64,000 nucleotides of DNA from Methylobacter sp. (GCA_030679035.1 JAUXTH010000142.1:1-64000); one strand, 5' to 3'. Shown: positions 12,001-27,000, counted from the first letter of the stretch. A program made the numbers and translations. Notes: generated from the sequence alone by a model not told the origin.

Positions 12001-15000
12001 CGCCGGTTACTTCAATGTTTGCATCTGCCGGTAGTTCGGTTTCTATGGCATAAACTATCGCGCCTTGCGCTCCAGGGATATGCACGGCCCCTGCAAGTTC
12101 CGATTCACGGACGTTAAACGCCAATGTGGTCGTGACATTTTGGGCGAATTCTCCTGTCCATTGATTGGTGCTGCTGTCGCCCAGCCAGTTGACGGCTGCG
12201 CCGAGTTTGGCGGTTATGGTGTCTGTAAACAGTTTGCCTTGGCTATCATAGGCCAGCGGTGTACCCAGGTCGTTGCTGTTGAGGTTGCGCACCAAAGCAA
12301 GGCGGCCCTGTGCATCGTAACGGTAGACGGTGCTGACTGTCTCGCCTTGGGCGTCGGGGCCGGTGACACGACTGATGCGGCCTTGGCTGTCGCGCTGGAT
12401 GTCGACGCGTTGCATAACATCGCCGGTGACTGCGGCAATACCGGCATCGGAAACCAGCCATTGCGCGCCGTCTATGAAAGTAACCGATGTGATTTTACCA
12501 TCGGCATCCAGTTCATATCGGCTGCCGTCGGGCGCAATCAGGGTGTATGAGGTCGGCACCCACGGCAGGCCTGTGGTTTGGTCATAGAGGTGACTGCCTT
12601 GGCGCATCAGGTTTTCTGTGGCGTTGGCTGTTTCGCTGGAATGGGCTTTTAATTGCCAGCCTTGTGAGTCGCTAAACTCTGGGTGGAACACTTGCGGTGC
12701 GCCTGGATCCTGGCCTAAGCGTTCGCTATGGGTGTTCAGGGTAAAGCTTAAACTGCGCTGGTTGGCATCGGGGTTCGACAGGTTTTCAGGTATTTGCAGC
12801 CAGACTCTTGCGCCTTCCTGCCACGGTGCGGTTGCGCCGCTGGCGGTGATGGCGGGCTGGTCGGTGGTCAGTCCGGTGTCGAGCAGGGCTAGCTGCCAGT
12901 TGCCCAAATCGCCTGCCTGCTGATTGGTTGCTGCGTTGTCAATACTGCGGTTAAAAGCCAACGTATGACCGGCAAGCTGATAACTATTGTCGGTAACGGT
13001 CAGTCGACCCAGGTCTTTTTGCGCGGTATCGATGATTATTCTGGCTTCAATTTCGGTCGTGCGGCCGACCAAATCCCACGCCGACAAGCGCAATCGGTAG
13101 ACGCCGTTGGCGAGCTTGGCAGGATCAATGTTGACTAGGTCAAGCTGTCGATCGATGCTGTTTGCGCTGTCTTGGTGCTCGGCAAGCGTCTGCCAGACAT
13201 CAGCCAAGTAGGGTACGCTGTGCGTACCGCTCGGCATTATGGTACGCGCAGCGTACCCTACATCACTCATCGCCGGGGCTATTTGCAATTTGTAGCCCAT
13301 CAGTTGCTGCTCGACTAAACCCGCTTTCAGGGCTGTCATCTGATTGATTTCCACCGGCTGGGTAGCGACTGTTGCACCGCTGAGCGAGCCGGTCCAGGCC
13401 AACAGCGGCGCTGTGGTATCGGCCGGATTTTTAATGCGCACGGTATGGGTTTCGGTGCTGACAAAGCCATCGCGATCCGTTGCGGTGACGCGCACTTCAA
13501 TCAAGCCGGGCTGGGTGGGAAAAAGTTTCATGCGTCCTGCACTGTCGAGCGCTACCGTCTGCCAGGTATCGGCATCGCCTAAACCGCTGCCGCGCACTTC
13601 GGTGATGATGCCTGCGATTCCGCTCCAGGCATCGGCCCTGACGCTGGTGATGATGGTTTGCCCTGGTAGTGCGGGCATGCTGGGTGTCGTAGAAACGACA
13701 ATTTTGGGTTGGTTGGCCGAAGCTTCGGCCACTACACGCAAGGTAAAGGTTCTGGACGTGGTGTTTTTACCGTCGCTGGCCTTGGCTGTTACGGTAAAGT
13801 CGCCGATCTGTCCGGGGCCTGGAACCCAGTTGAGACGGCGCGTTTGCGCATCGTAACTGGCCCCTTCCGGCAGGTTGGCGAAACTGATTGCTAAGGCAGC
13901 AGTTTGCTCTGCGCCGTCCGGGTCGTTTGCGCTGATGCCGTTGGGGTTGGCGGCCGCGCCCAGCTCAACCGGTAAGCTTAAAGTTTGCCCGATAACCAGC
14001 GCGTGATTGGTCGCGGTCAGTTGCGGCAGCCGGTTGACATCAAATACCCGCACTTGTACGGTTTGCGTGGTCGTTGCGCTGCCATCGGTAGCCCGGAAGG
14101 TAAAGGTGTAGGGATGGTCGTTTTCAATCGCGCCATTGACGATGCTTTGATCTGGCGTCCATTCAAAATACCCTGTTGCGCTGTCGAATACCACACCGGA
14201 CGGCGTGGTGCTGTCGTAAACAAGGCCCATGCTGACGGCGTCATTATCGGCATCGAATGAATGCATGGTGAAGTTGACGGTCTGGCCTTCATTCACCAGT
14301 TGTAACGGCATGGGCAGCAGTCGCGGAGTCTGGTTGACGTTGGCGACATTGATTTCAAAGCTGCGCTCGAACTGCGTCGCGCCGTCACTGCCGAGGACGG
14401 TAAACCGCCACTGTCCGGCGGTGCCGGTATTGCTGTCCTGAGCCGTAAACATATCCGGTGTCCAACGCAGCGCAGCGAGATTGCCGTTACTTGTATTCGG
14501 CACATCCAGCGTCATACCGCGCGGCAGGCTTGACGCAGCCCAGTCGATTAAGTCGGCATCAGTATCGCGGCCGAACAGTTCTATCGTGAGCGGCACACCT
14601 TCAGATGCATTGATTTGAATCGGGGCTGTTGCGCCGGTATCGGTAACGTGCGAACCATTAACCTGCACGCCCAGCACTTCAGGCGCGGTATTGGCAGCGC
14701 GCACAACGACGCGCACCGTATGCTTGGACACGTTGGGCACCGGGTTGGCAGGTTGCACATAGCCTGCATTTTCAGGGGCAAGGCCGCTGTCGGTCACCAC
14801 CAGCTCAATATCGCGGGAGCCGATGTCGTCCGCTGTTGGCGTCCATGTCAATGTCGCGTGACCGTATTGGGTCGCAGCAAGAATTTCCGCATTAATCGGA
14901 AGACCGTTGGCACTCCAGGTCAGCGCGTCTTGATCCATATCGTTTGCCAGCAGTGCCACAGTCAACGGCTGGCCTACGACGGCGACAACCTGACGCGGCG

Positions 15001-18000
15001 CGGTAATTACCGGCGCTTCGGTTTCGCTGCGCACGGTCAGGACGAAGCTCTTGGCTTGGGTGAGCACGCTATTATTGGCCGTCTGTCCTGAGCCTGTCGA
15101 GGGATCGCCATTATCCTGTGCAACCACCGTTATGGTGTAATCGCCACGGTCGTTTGCGCCCGGCGCAAATCTAATCACGCCGGAAGCGGCTCCGTTTACG
15201 CTGGACGGATTTTGGCTGTAGCTGGCAAATCTCGGTAGGCCTAAGAGGCTGACCTGGATAGGATTGCCGTCTGCATCAAGCGCCGATACGGGGATTTCAA
15301 TGACGCTGCCTTTGTCGACGAAAGCATTGCTGATGTCGCCAATGTCCGGCGCTCGGTTGGCGTTGCCCACGACAATCGGCAGCACCAGCTGGCTGACGGC
15401 GGGGATACCTGTGCCATCGCCGTCATCGGTCGCGGTTACGGTGATGCTGTAGGTGCCTGCTTGGCTAAATCCGGGCGTCCAGAGTATCTCTAATGTTTCG
15501 GGATCGAATGTTGCGCCCTCCGGCAAGCCTGCTACCTGATAGCTTACTGTCGCCGCCGTGGTCTCAGCGCCGGTAGCAGCGCCTCCTGTTTGTAAGCGAA
15601 TGCGCGGTTCGAAATCCGGGTTATCGGGATCGAAGGCGAAAGCGCTGATTTGTAACGGCTGGCCTTCCATGATATTCCAGGTTTCGGCCGCATCGAATAC
15701 CGGCGCGCCATTGGCGTTGAGGACGTTTAAGACCACGTCCTTGGTGACCGAGGTGATAACCGGATCGCTACCGGGCGTATTCCAGACTGCGGTCAAGGTG
15801 ACCGGAATATGGAACATGCCATGCTGGTTATAATCGGGCGTCCATTCCAGCCAGCCGGTTTCGGTGTTCAGTTTGGCTCCGCCGGGCAGCCAGGGCGCGC
15901 TGTATTCCAGCGTCACGGTGGTGCCGTCCGCCAGCGCTTCGCTGCCTGCCACATGACCCGCCAGTTGCAAGGCGTACCTGTCCCCTTCTCTCAGCGTTTG
16001 CTGTGTAACCGAGCCTAAAACCGGCTTGGCGTAACCTTGCTCTACGGTCAGGTTGAAGTGTCGGCTGCTTGTTGTTTTGCCGTCGCTGGCGACCACGGTG
16101 ATGTTTTGGTAGACGCCCGCTTGATCATAGCCGGGCGACCAGCTCAATATGCCGCTGGCAGCGTCAAACACTGCCCCCGCAGGCAGGTTGCGGATGATCA
16201 GGGTGAGCGCATCGCCATCGGCATCGGCGGCGATGATCGGCAAGCTCAGGGCTTCGCCCTCTTTCAGGGTAATATCCGTGATGGCATCAACCACGGGGGT
16301 GTTGTTACCGCCAGAGACCTGCAGTTGGAACTTGCGTGTAGCAACGCCGCCACGACTGTCCTGAACGCGCACGACAATCTCGGTGTTGGCGGAATCCAGT
16401 GCCGAAGGCGTCCAGTTCAATGTCGCTACGGAATGATAGCCGTCATCCGCCGACAGGAGATCGGTTGGCGGCGTGAGCGTAACTCCCTCCGGCGCTTGCA
16501 CTAACTCCCAGTACATCACGGTGCCGTCGGGATCTATGGCTTCGACTTGTCCTGTCCAGGGTTGGCCTAGCGTCGCCGCATCCAAGGTATCGGCATCGGT
16601 GAGTCCGGCAACGCTTAATGATGGGGGTAAATTCTCCTGGGGCACGGCATAGACGCCATGGCCCAGGTTGAATTTGACCAGGTCGGCCATGCCTGCGCGG
16701 GTGGCGAACAGGCTCGCCGGGATGACGCTAATGGTTTGATGGGTTATGGTAGCGCCTACGGCAAATTTTCCGCCGCTTGCCAATAAGGCCGAACTGAGAT
16801 CGATAGTCCATAAATCCGATTGGTCGCCGCTACCTAGGCTGGCGCTATCGATTGATGCGCCGAAATAACGGCCTGGATCAAGTAACAAAGTGAGCGGGCC
16901 TTTGAGGTCGTCGGTGCCGATGTTGGTCAGGCTGACATCGTAGCTGACTTCGCCGGTCGCCCGGTCGGCGCGGGTATTGCTGAACTCAAGCTGCACTTGG
17001 CTGGTCATGTCGAGCAAGGCGGTAAAGGTGCTGATGGTGCCTTGCTCCAGGCGGATTTCGGCGCTGTTTTGCAGGCTGCTGCTGATGTTGAGTTGGTATT
17101 GGCCTGCTTCGAGTCCTTGCACGTCTATCCAGGCGGTTTTTGTCGCGGCGTCCCAATGGATGTTTTGCGGGGTGATCACTGCACCTGCATTGGCGCCTAG
17201 TCCTGTACTGAGCCCAGTCGAAGTGATGGTTAAAGTGAAGTTTGCCGGATTCAATACGCTGGCAAGATCCGTCGTTTCTGTGCCGGACTCGCCTGTCCAC
17301 ATGTCCTGGTCGAAGACGACGCCAATCTGCGCCATCGGCAATGGAACTAACGCGCCGTCAGGCACGGTGATGGCTTTGATGACCGGAGCTTTGCGCGGCG
17401 CTATCACGTCGATATGGCCGGTTTGGGCAATCAGGATGCGGCCATCGGCGGTGGTGATGATGCTTTCGCCGCGTGTGCCGCCGTCCGCCAGTTGCAAAAC
17501 GCGCTTGTCGGCAAGTTGAACCATCCATACCGAGGCCTTATGCGGCACATTGGTTAATGTGCTTTGTCCATTAATCACCGGACGCTGTTGCAGGTTACTG
17601 GAGGCTATCAGCAAGCCTTCCAGCGGTGAGCCATCGGCACCGAAGGTGATGCTGTCGATCACGCCGGACAAGCGGTATTCAAGCTCAGGGCGTCCTACCG
17701 TGCGGCCGCTCATGACAAAGCTGACGATGTCGGTGGTCGGATTGGGCTGGGCGGAGGTTACTTCGCTGCCTGTCCAGGTCACTGCCCATAAACGGCCATC
17801 CGGGGCAAACGCCAGATCACTGACGCGTTGGTTGCTAAAATGCCGCCAAGCTTTAGTCGCATCGGTTGCGCCGGGATGAAAAATTTCTATGCCGTTGCCT
17901 GAGGAAACATAGATGTCGCCGGTCGCGGGCTGGATTGCCAGCGAGTGCGTCAATGGTTCCTGGCCTAGGCCGTTAAGGCGCTGCAACACTTCGCCGGTGT

Positions 18001-21000
18001 TTGCATCGACCTGCAGCAATTGCGAGCCGGTCATCACCCACAGTTGCCCGAATTGATCGACGGCCATGTCAAGAACCGGGGAGTCCAGGGTAAATAAGGG
18101 CGTGGTGCTGCGGCCACCGTCTTTGCCGTAATGGAATACTTCGTTACGCAGGCTGCCGGCGCTCGCCAGGATGCTGTGGTCGGCGAGTTCGACCATGGCT
18201 AATGCGCCGATGTCGGCTGCACTGGTTTGGTAGCCGTCGGCAAATCCGCGCAAGGTGAACGGGGCTAATACGCTACGCAAATCGGATTTTTTCACAGTCG
18301 CGACCTGTCCGGGAAGCTGGCTGCCCGCTTCCTGAAACAGCGCGTTGGCCGCATAACTGCGATCTGCGGCGGCTAGCGGGAACTCGGCGGTTTGGCTCAG
18401 GCTTTGATTCACGCCAAGCGCATCGAGTATTTCCTGGCGGCTGCCGTCGTCGGGCAGCACGGCGTTGGTTAAGGATGCCGTTTCACGGTTTCCTGACTTA
18501 TCGGTCGCCACGGCCAGGAATTCGTAGCTTTTGCCGGTCTCACCGGTAAAAATGGCCTGGGTTCTTGACGGATCGACTTGGCGCAGCCAAATCTTGAAGT
18601 CCCCGCCGTTCTCGGCCACGTAAACGGTGACCGATTTAACGCCGCTATCGTCGTCCTTTGCTGTCCAGCTTACATCGTAACTGGGCGCACCTTGGGCGTT
18701 ATTGCCCAGTGAAGTCACGGCCAGTGCGGTGCTTGGCGCTTTGGCGTCCAGCGTCACCAAGCTCTTTGCGCTATCGATAGGTGGAGCTGCATCGACAAAA
18801 AGTCGCGCCGAGGAAATGATCTCGGCTTTTGATGGCGCGGTATCCGCTGCCCGCACCGTATAGCTGACAAAGCCTTTTTTCAGTTGCTCGGCGTTGGCGA
18901 CATTGGCATCGGCTGCCGGGAGCAGCAGGCCGCGCAGGTTATCTTGCAGGACTTCGCCGGTGTCGGGATCGATAGCCTGCAATAGCCAGGTGGCTATTCG
19001 GGTCGACGCATCAATGCCTGCGCTGACACGCAGGATAAAGCCTTTGCTGCCGGTAAAATCGAAATCGCCTTGGAAGTTGGCTCGATCTACGGGCAGATGG
19101 ATGTTGATGTCGCCCAGTTTAAGATCGCCAAGACGCAAGCTGCGGATGTCAAGATCGGCATCGATTTCGCTGACGAGGCGCAACTGGCCGATACCAGCCT
19201 CGGTCGGGTTAGTGAACGATACGGTGTAAGGCAGCGCTACATCGGCCGGGACGTAGCTATTGCCGTCGCTGCCGGTTACTGCCTGAGGGCCGCGAACGCT
19301 GACTAAAGCATTGGCATCGGCGCTTTGCTGGGCCGATTGTTGCAGGTACTGGGAAAGGCTTAATACCTGACCGGAGACGGGTCTAAACTCCGCGTCGAGC
19401 ACGCCGATATGCCGCAAATACTCAAGCTCGGTGCTGCCGCCGGCGAAAATATTGAAGTTGATGAAATGGGTATCTTGCGCCGCATTCAGATCGAAGGCTT
19501 GGGGATCGGCTAATTTCGGCACGGGAACGTCAACGCTATTACCTTCGCTGTCTTCACGCGTTTCAAAATAGTCGATGCCCGCCTTGGCGGCATTAGGATC
19601 GCCTGCATATTTGGCGGTATCGCCGTACCATTGTTGAACCTTGGCAAAAAATCCCTGTATATCGGCTTGCGTACGGTAGCTTTCGCCTGCTTTTGCCAGC
19701 AGGATTCCTGTGGCTAAGGTTGCATTAAGGCTGACAACCTTTGGATTCTCGCGGATCGGCGGCGCTTCGTCTAATGGACGCAATAACCCGGCGCTCTCAA
19801 GCGCGCCCAGCCAACCCATAACCCACTGGTCTTGGTCTGCGGCCAGCGTGCTTAATCCGGACGGCGCTTGGCTGTCAGCCAAAATAGCATCGCGCAATTT
19901 TTGGGCGTGTTGCGTTTGATCCAGAATAAATTCATCACGCGTAATGGGCGTTGCCGTACCAAGCACATTAAAACGGAACGGGATTGCCAGCCATTCGAGT
20001 TTGGTGACATGTGTTTCAGGGGCTTTGGACAGGAATTTCTGCGTCAGGCCCGGTGAAATATTATTGAGGTCTTGCACGCCTCCATCCAGCAACCCTTGCG
20101 TCTTCCATTCCGGTCTTAAGGCGTAAAGCTTGTCCCGCAGCCCTTCAAAGTCGTAATTCAGCCATTCCTTCAAACCGGGGTAGGTCTGGACGTTGAAGGT
20201 TGCGCCGACGAATCCGCCTGCTGAAACATCCAACGCATAACCGGGAGCCAGATTAAAGCCTGCGGTATTTTGCGCGCCGTCGAGTTGCGCCCAGGGAATA
20301 TCGCTCCGTGTTGTGCCGTTGGTCGGGGTGATGCCGTAGGCTTGGATGTTGCCTGCGCTATCCAGCGTAAGGCCATCCGGCTGACCGCCGATATTGCTGC
20401 CGAAAACCACATAGGGCAACTTGAGGCCGTCCAGCACATAGTCGTTATACCCCATTTCCGGCACCCCCACGTCGAAACGGACATAGGGCGTATCAACGTT
20501 GGTCAGGCTTTGCAGGGAGACGGTGTAGTTGGCGCTGTCGCCCGGATTAACGGTGTGCGAGCCGCCGATGCCGATGGTGACATCGGCTTCGATACCGCGC
20601 TCGACCAGATAGCGCATCGCATCGGTGACTTGCTGTCCGTCAGGGTTGATTACGCTGACGTCGTATAAGCCGTGCGGCGCAGTACGCAAGTCGAATATCG
20701 CCCGGATATGCGTCGCATCCAGCACTTGCCAGCGCGTCGGCTCGACCTCAAAAACGCCTGGACGGGATAACTTGACCAGCGCTCCCGCTTTGAAATGGGA
20801 GCCGTAAATATCCAAGGTCACCCAACGGTGGTTGTCGTCGCCGGTACCGCCTTGATCCGGCGTCACTTTGGTAATGGACAGCGGTAGCAAGTCCGCCCTT
20901 AAGGTGACCGGCGTATCGGCAGCGCCTTGATTCGACCTTACCAAAATATAATAGTCGCCAGCTTGGGTGCTGGGGATGAAGGCCTGTTGGTTGGCCGATA

Positions 21001-24000
21001 ACGGATTAGTGTATGACGCATCGAACAGATAGCTGGTCGGTACGTCGCCATAGCGGATATAGATCTCGTTTGCGCCCTGTTCCGCTGAAGAATCGAGCTG
21101 TACGCGCAAGGTTTCTCCGGCTGCGACGCTGACTTTGTACAGTCGGGTTTGCTTAAGGGCCAATGTGGTTTCCAAGGGGCTGGCTACAGCCAATTCGGGA
21201 ACTTGTACTTGCAAGGTTGCTGCTGAAGCGGTACGGTTATTGGCCTCCTGAGGCGGCAAGTTCAGCCCGGTGGCGGTGTAGCTTATCTTGCCCTCGAACA
21301 CTTCGTTGTAAAGGTCGGGCCTGACGATCACCCGCCAGTTGCCTTCTTTGAGTGGCGGCAGTTTGGCTTTCAGGCTGCCGTTGTAGCTGCCATTGGCATT
21401 CAGGCCGCCGTTATGGTCGACTTTACCGATCAGGATGTCGCCTAAATCCCAGTTGCTGTCACTGGACAGATAAACCGCATCGGTCCAGCGTCCGTAAGCG
21501 GGATTGATGGAATCGTTGGTGATGGTGTAGTCAACCTGAATGTCGTCGCCAACCTTTGCAACGGCAGGCAATAGGACATTGCTAGCGATCAGGTCTGCTG
21601 GCGGCGGCGTTTCTATCAAAATCGGTTGTATTGCAGCAGTTGCGTTATTTTGCTCCTTGCCGAATTCGCGCACCTTGCCATTTTCGCCCACTCCCCAAGC
21701 CCGTGCAGGGTCGGTAATAACAAAAACATAATAGGAGCCTTCGAGGTTTCGCGGTGCGCTGACAGTCAAACTACCATCGTAGTTTCCGCCAGCCGACATA
21801 CCGCCTGCGTGACTCACATAGCCTAAGTAACTGTCCTTGTTAATGTCCAGGAAGCGGTCTTTGGAAAGATAAATCAAGTCGTTCCAGCTGCGTTGATCGC
21901 TGGGCGTATCGCCGCCTGCATTGATGACCTGATAACTCAAGGTGAAGTTCTGCCCGGCTACCACGGATACCGGCGCGGTGACGGAAGCGACTTGCAGATC
22001 CGGCGGGGTAGCTAAGTTGATAGGCAAATTAATTGATAATACATTGTTGCCTTCTGCCTGGAATTCCGGCACCAAGCCACCTCCCCCCACATCTATGACC
22101 ACATCGAGATCATTTCGGACTGTGCTTATTTCACTTCTGTTTTTATCCAGGAAAACATTGGTATCGGCCTTAACGGTAAGCTGGAAATTTCCGCTGATAG
22201 ACTCAGGCAGGTTGACCACCGTCGAATAGGTATACGATTCGCCCGGTTTTAGATATTTCGGCTTGTCATTTTCGTAGAAGGAGACGGATTTAACCCGTAA
22301 GGTATGCTCTGGACTCTGAGGAATTTCGCTATCTACCAGCGGATAGTCGCTTGCATCCAATGAGGCATCGCGCGAAAGGAAAAGACCGTCAAACCAACCA
22401 TGGGTACGGGTTTCCCGTGTGCCCTGATTGCTGACTGTCCAGGTAACCGTTAGCTGCTGGCCTGAAGACGGATTAGGGTTGGACAGAATAATATTGTCAA
22501 CCCTAAGATCCGGCTCACGATAGGTAATGTTCAGCGAACCGCGCAGGATGTTGTTGGCGTTACGATCAGCCTCATAAACGGTGCCTGTTCCATAGGTTTC
22601 TCTAATTTTTTTACCCCCATAGAAAGTCAATGCGGCGTCATTTTTTCCTGGCTGGAGCTCGGCCCTTGGTTCCTTATTCTGATTGTCGGCAATAACGTAA
22701 ATATAATAATCGCCATCGGTGCCGGGCGGCAGTTTGACTTTTGTTGCAGTGGTATAACTTCCGCCTGCCGCCAGCCCTTGAATATTCGAGTGTTCAAAAA
22801 CACCCAGCAAGGTCGCACGCTTAGGAATAAAAACGGGATCTTTGCTGATATAAACCGCATCATTCCAACTCTTGGTTCCCGCCCAAATCGCATCGCCAAG
22901 ATTATTGACCGTCCAGGTAATGGTTGTGTCTTCCCCGGAAAAGTTTTCCGGCTCTGTACGAATATCGATGACTTGCAAGTCAGCCGGGCGATCTGTAACA
23001 ACCGACAAGCTTGCCCCTGTGTTATTGTTCTCATTGATTTCAGCAACTCGCGATATAGGGGAAGGGACATCCGTCCAGACAACCAGGTAGCGTCCTTTTA
23101 CTGATGGAGCAAGCTGGACAGTCTGAGTTACGCTGTACTGCTCGTTATGGCCCAAGCTGCGCGTTTGAGTGTATCTGCCGATTTCCCAGACTTCTTTTGC
23201 AGCCTTGAAGTCCGGGTTGTCGGTGATATAAACAACATCAGTCCAATCCCCGGTAAAAATGTCGCCGCTATTTTTTACCGTGTAATTGAAGCTATAGCTA
23301 CCGCCTGAATCGACTGCATCCTGCCCTGACACTTCGCTCACAACCAAATCCGGCGGAGTGATGCCCAACACGCTGATTGCGCTGGCTTTGTAGTTGTTAT
23401 TGTCGATGGCTGTCGGGTCGTCGGCGTTAATATTGGTCGCTAAGGTGTCCTCAAGAATGACGTTATAGGTGTCGCTCCATACGGTAATAAAATAATCGCC
23501 TGACAATACGTTATCGGGGATTTTCACCTGTACAGTACCCAGATAATCCTGATCTACGCCAAGATTACCCACATGGGTAAACGAACCCAGCAGAATGTCG
23601 CCTTTGTATGCCCCAGGCTTAAGTTTGTTCCGCGCCAGCCAGATGCTGTCAGTCCAGCTATTGACAGCCGCAGCCTCGCCTCGCGTTGTGTCGCTGCCTT
23701 TATTGCTGACCTTGTAACGAACCTCAATACTGGAACCGTATACAGCTTGATCCGGCGCCGCGACATCACTGGTGACAAGGTCGCCAAAAGGGATAGGATC
23801 TACATAAAAATGCGTAGCCCTGACGTTGTTAGTCTCATTGGGATACTCGTCAACATTGTAGTTACCGTCGGCAACCACAATTAAGTAGGCATCGCCGCGA
23901 TAGGTGATGGGAATATCGACTAGGCCGGTCTCGTTGGCATAGCTCTCGCTGGTTGCCAGAGCCGAACCGTTTTCAAATTGACCCACTAATCTGTCGTCGG

Positions 24001-27000
24001 CGCTCAGGTTACCGTCAAGCGATAGGTATACTTTGTCCGTCCATCGCCCGGTAGCCGCTGTCGGCCCCTGATTGCTGATGGTGTAACGGATACCGGCCGC
24101 TGTGCCTGCGGTCACATGTTCGGGCGCAATAACGGTGTTCACCCGCAAATCAGGGCGATCATTCAAGCTGACTTGGATGGTGTCGGCAGAATCCAGGGCA
24201 TTGTTGTCTCTTGCCGCGCCGTATTCGTAGACTTGGTTTCCGCTCTTGCCGAGGTTGACGTTAGATATGACTTTGATGCGATATAAGCTTTCTATTTTAG
24301 CGGGCAAGCGCAGTTGTTCGGTACGGGTATAACGTATCCCGGATTCCAGGTTGCGGTCGTAGGTAAAGCTGCCCAGGGTGACGGTCTGACCGGTAGCGCC
24401 GAGCGGAACGAGTAGTACGGTATCGACCCAGAGACCTGATGCGGCGGCATCGCCTTGGTTGACGACAGTCCAGCTGATGTCGATCAAGCCGCCTTCGTTA
24501 GCGACGGCAGGCAGAGCGATGCTTTCAACGACCAAATCCGGCGACTTGGACAGTTCAACCGGAATCGATACCGATCTGCCGGTGTTGTTTTTGTCGTAAA
24601 TGAATTCGAACGGCCCTCCGGTGCTGACGTTGATGTAGAAGTTGCCGACGATGCCTTCAGGTAGCATGACGTTGATGCTGCGGGTATAACGGCCATCGAC
24701 GGCCAATTTGCCAAGATGACTGGCTGCGCCGAAGTCGGCGACGATATCGGTACCGTCAGCATTGCGGCTTAGCCAGACTTTATCTCTCCAGCTATCGATA
24801 TCAGTGATGCCGATGCCGTTATTAACCACTTCCCAACTGATGCTTAAGGGCCGTCCGCTAGCAGCCGCCCCTTGCGTGGCAACGGACTCCACCTGCAAAT
24901 CGGCATAAGGTATCGGCATCACGTCAAGGCTTTGAGCGGCTTGCAAGACGTTATTACTCTCAAAGTAATTCTCAAACACTTTACTTCGGGCATCGCTGAT
25001 GATGAATAATTTGTAGCTGCCGGTTGTTCCGGGAGCCAACAAGATTCGTTCACTACGGCTATAGGATTCACCCGCAGCAAGTGCGCCGTCATGGATATAT
25101 TCGCCGATGACGACATCATCGGCATTGCCAAAGGTATCGTCTTTGGAGAACACCACGCGATCTGTCCAGGCCGAGGTTTTGCCGACGCCTGTACCCTGGT
25201 TGGCAACAGTCCAGGTTATATCGACGGGTGCCGGATCATCGATCACTTGTGTTGGAGCTGTAATTTGAGTGACCGCCAAGTCGGCGTATGCGGCTAAGTC
25301 GATATGGAGCGCCGACGAGGAGCGGTTATTGCCTTGCAATCGATCATCAAATGTCGTGTTGGCATCAACCACGACGACCAGTTCGTATTCGCCATTCAAT
25401 TCAATGGGGATTATAAAGTCGGCTGTCGCGGTGTAGGTTTCACCGGTTGTCAGCTGTCCGTTTCGGGCTATCTCGGCGACTTTGGTCAGCGTACCGTTTT
25501 TTGCAAGGAAGACCTGATCGGTCCAGTTGCCTACGGCATCGCTGCCGTTATTGATGACCGACCACTCCAGATGAACGCTTGACCCGGACTCGACCAGACT
25601 AGGCCCAGTCAAGCCAAGCAGTGCCAGATCGACGCGCGCAACATGGACTGTTGCAGCCGAACTCGCGCTATTGTTGCCTTCGGCAGTCCGCTCATAAATG
25701 GTGTTGTCGGTATCGGTTTTGACGACCCAACGGAAGTCGCCTTCGGCAAATCCAGCCGGTAAGGTGAAGGTGACGGTTCTGGTTTCGCTGGTTCCCGCTT
25801 GCAGGGTGTCGAGATAGAAGTTATTGGCGACTTCGACTAAGCCGCCCGCGCCGGTATCGAGGTAGATTCGATCTCGCCAGGGTCCGCTGGCTAAGCTATT
25901 GCCCAGGTTATTGAGGGTGTAGCTGACGCTGGCTTGTGCGCCAGGGCGTAATACCGAAGGGCCGCTCACGTCGCTGACTGTCAAGTCGGCGACCGGCGCT
26001 AAAACTACGCTCAGTTTGGCAACGCCGGCACCGACGTTGTTGGCGGTATGGCCGTTTTCGGTCACACTACGATTGGTATTGGTGTCGACCAGCACGTAAT
26101 AGTCGCCGACCAAATCTCGCGGCAAAGTCAGGATGGCTTTGCCGATATAGCCCTGCCCTACGCCTATCTGTCCGGCATGAGTGATCGAACCGGACAGGAT
26201 GATGTCGTCGTTACTCAAGCTGGTATCGCTGGATAACACCACGCGGTCGTTCCATAGCGCCAGATCGGTTTTGGCATTGCCGTTGTTGCTGACTTCCCAG
26301 GTGATCAGGATGTTCTCGCCGCTAAGGGCGCTTTCAGGGGCTGTGACGTTAGCCACGGTCAAGTCGGCATAGGGCGCCGCCACATCGATAGCGGATGCCG
26401 AACTGTCATTGTCGGCGCGGGTATCCGGTTCCAGCGTTTCTAACAACCTGTCGCTACGTACACCCAGGTAGTAACGGCCATCATTGCGTATCGGGACGTT
26501 AACGATAAGGCTTTGGGAATAGGCTTCGCCGGACTGTAGCTTGCCATTGTGCCGTAATGTGCCGATCACTAAATCATCGCTATTGCCGATGATAGCGTCC
26601 CGGCTGAAAATCACTTCATCGTTCCAGCTGTCCGTGGTATCGGCCTGCCCCTGATTGGCGACCTGCCAACTGACTTGAACGGCATCGCCGCCCACGCCCG
26701 ATAGCGGCGCAATAACATTATCCACCACCAGATCGGAATACGGTTTACTCGCCGAGGTAAGCGCTACTGAAGCCGTGTTATTGGCTTCTGCGTCATTCGA
26801 CAGGTTAGTCTCATAGAGCGCACCCAATCCGCCGCTATTTTGGTCGACGGTCACGGTGATGCCAATATCCCCCGAGCCTTTTAAGCCTTCAGGCAACCTG
26901 AAACTCAAGCTGCGCTGGCGGTATTCGCCGGGGAGAATCGCGCCGTTTGCCACATTATTGGTATACGCTAGCGGGTTGTAAGCGATACTGGTATCGAGCA

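Larger units (their letters stand above)
13050..16620 (-). repeat. Row of putative Ig/cadherin-like units in giant protein
   Basis: Units of about 100 residues share N-x-x-P-x-x (linker), E-G-x-x-L-x-x, D-x-D-G-D-x-x-x-W, L-P-x-G-x-x-x-D-x-x-x-G-x-x-x-W-x-P, then G-x-Y-x-x-x-V-x-A-x-D. This is the signature of He_PIG / cadherin-like domains with DxDGD calcium sites. Roughly nine units are visible. One contains an in-frame palindromic DNA element at 13,208-13,261. Confidence 0.7.
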
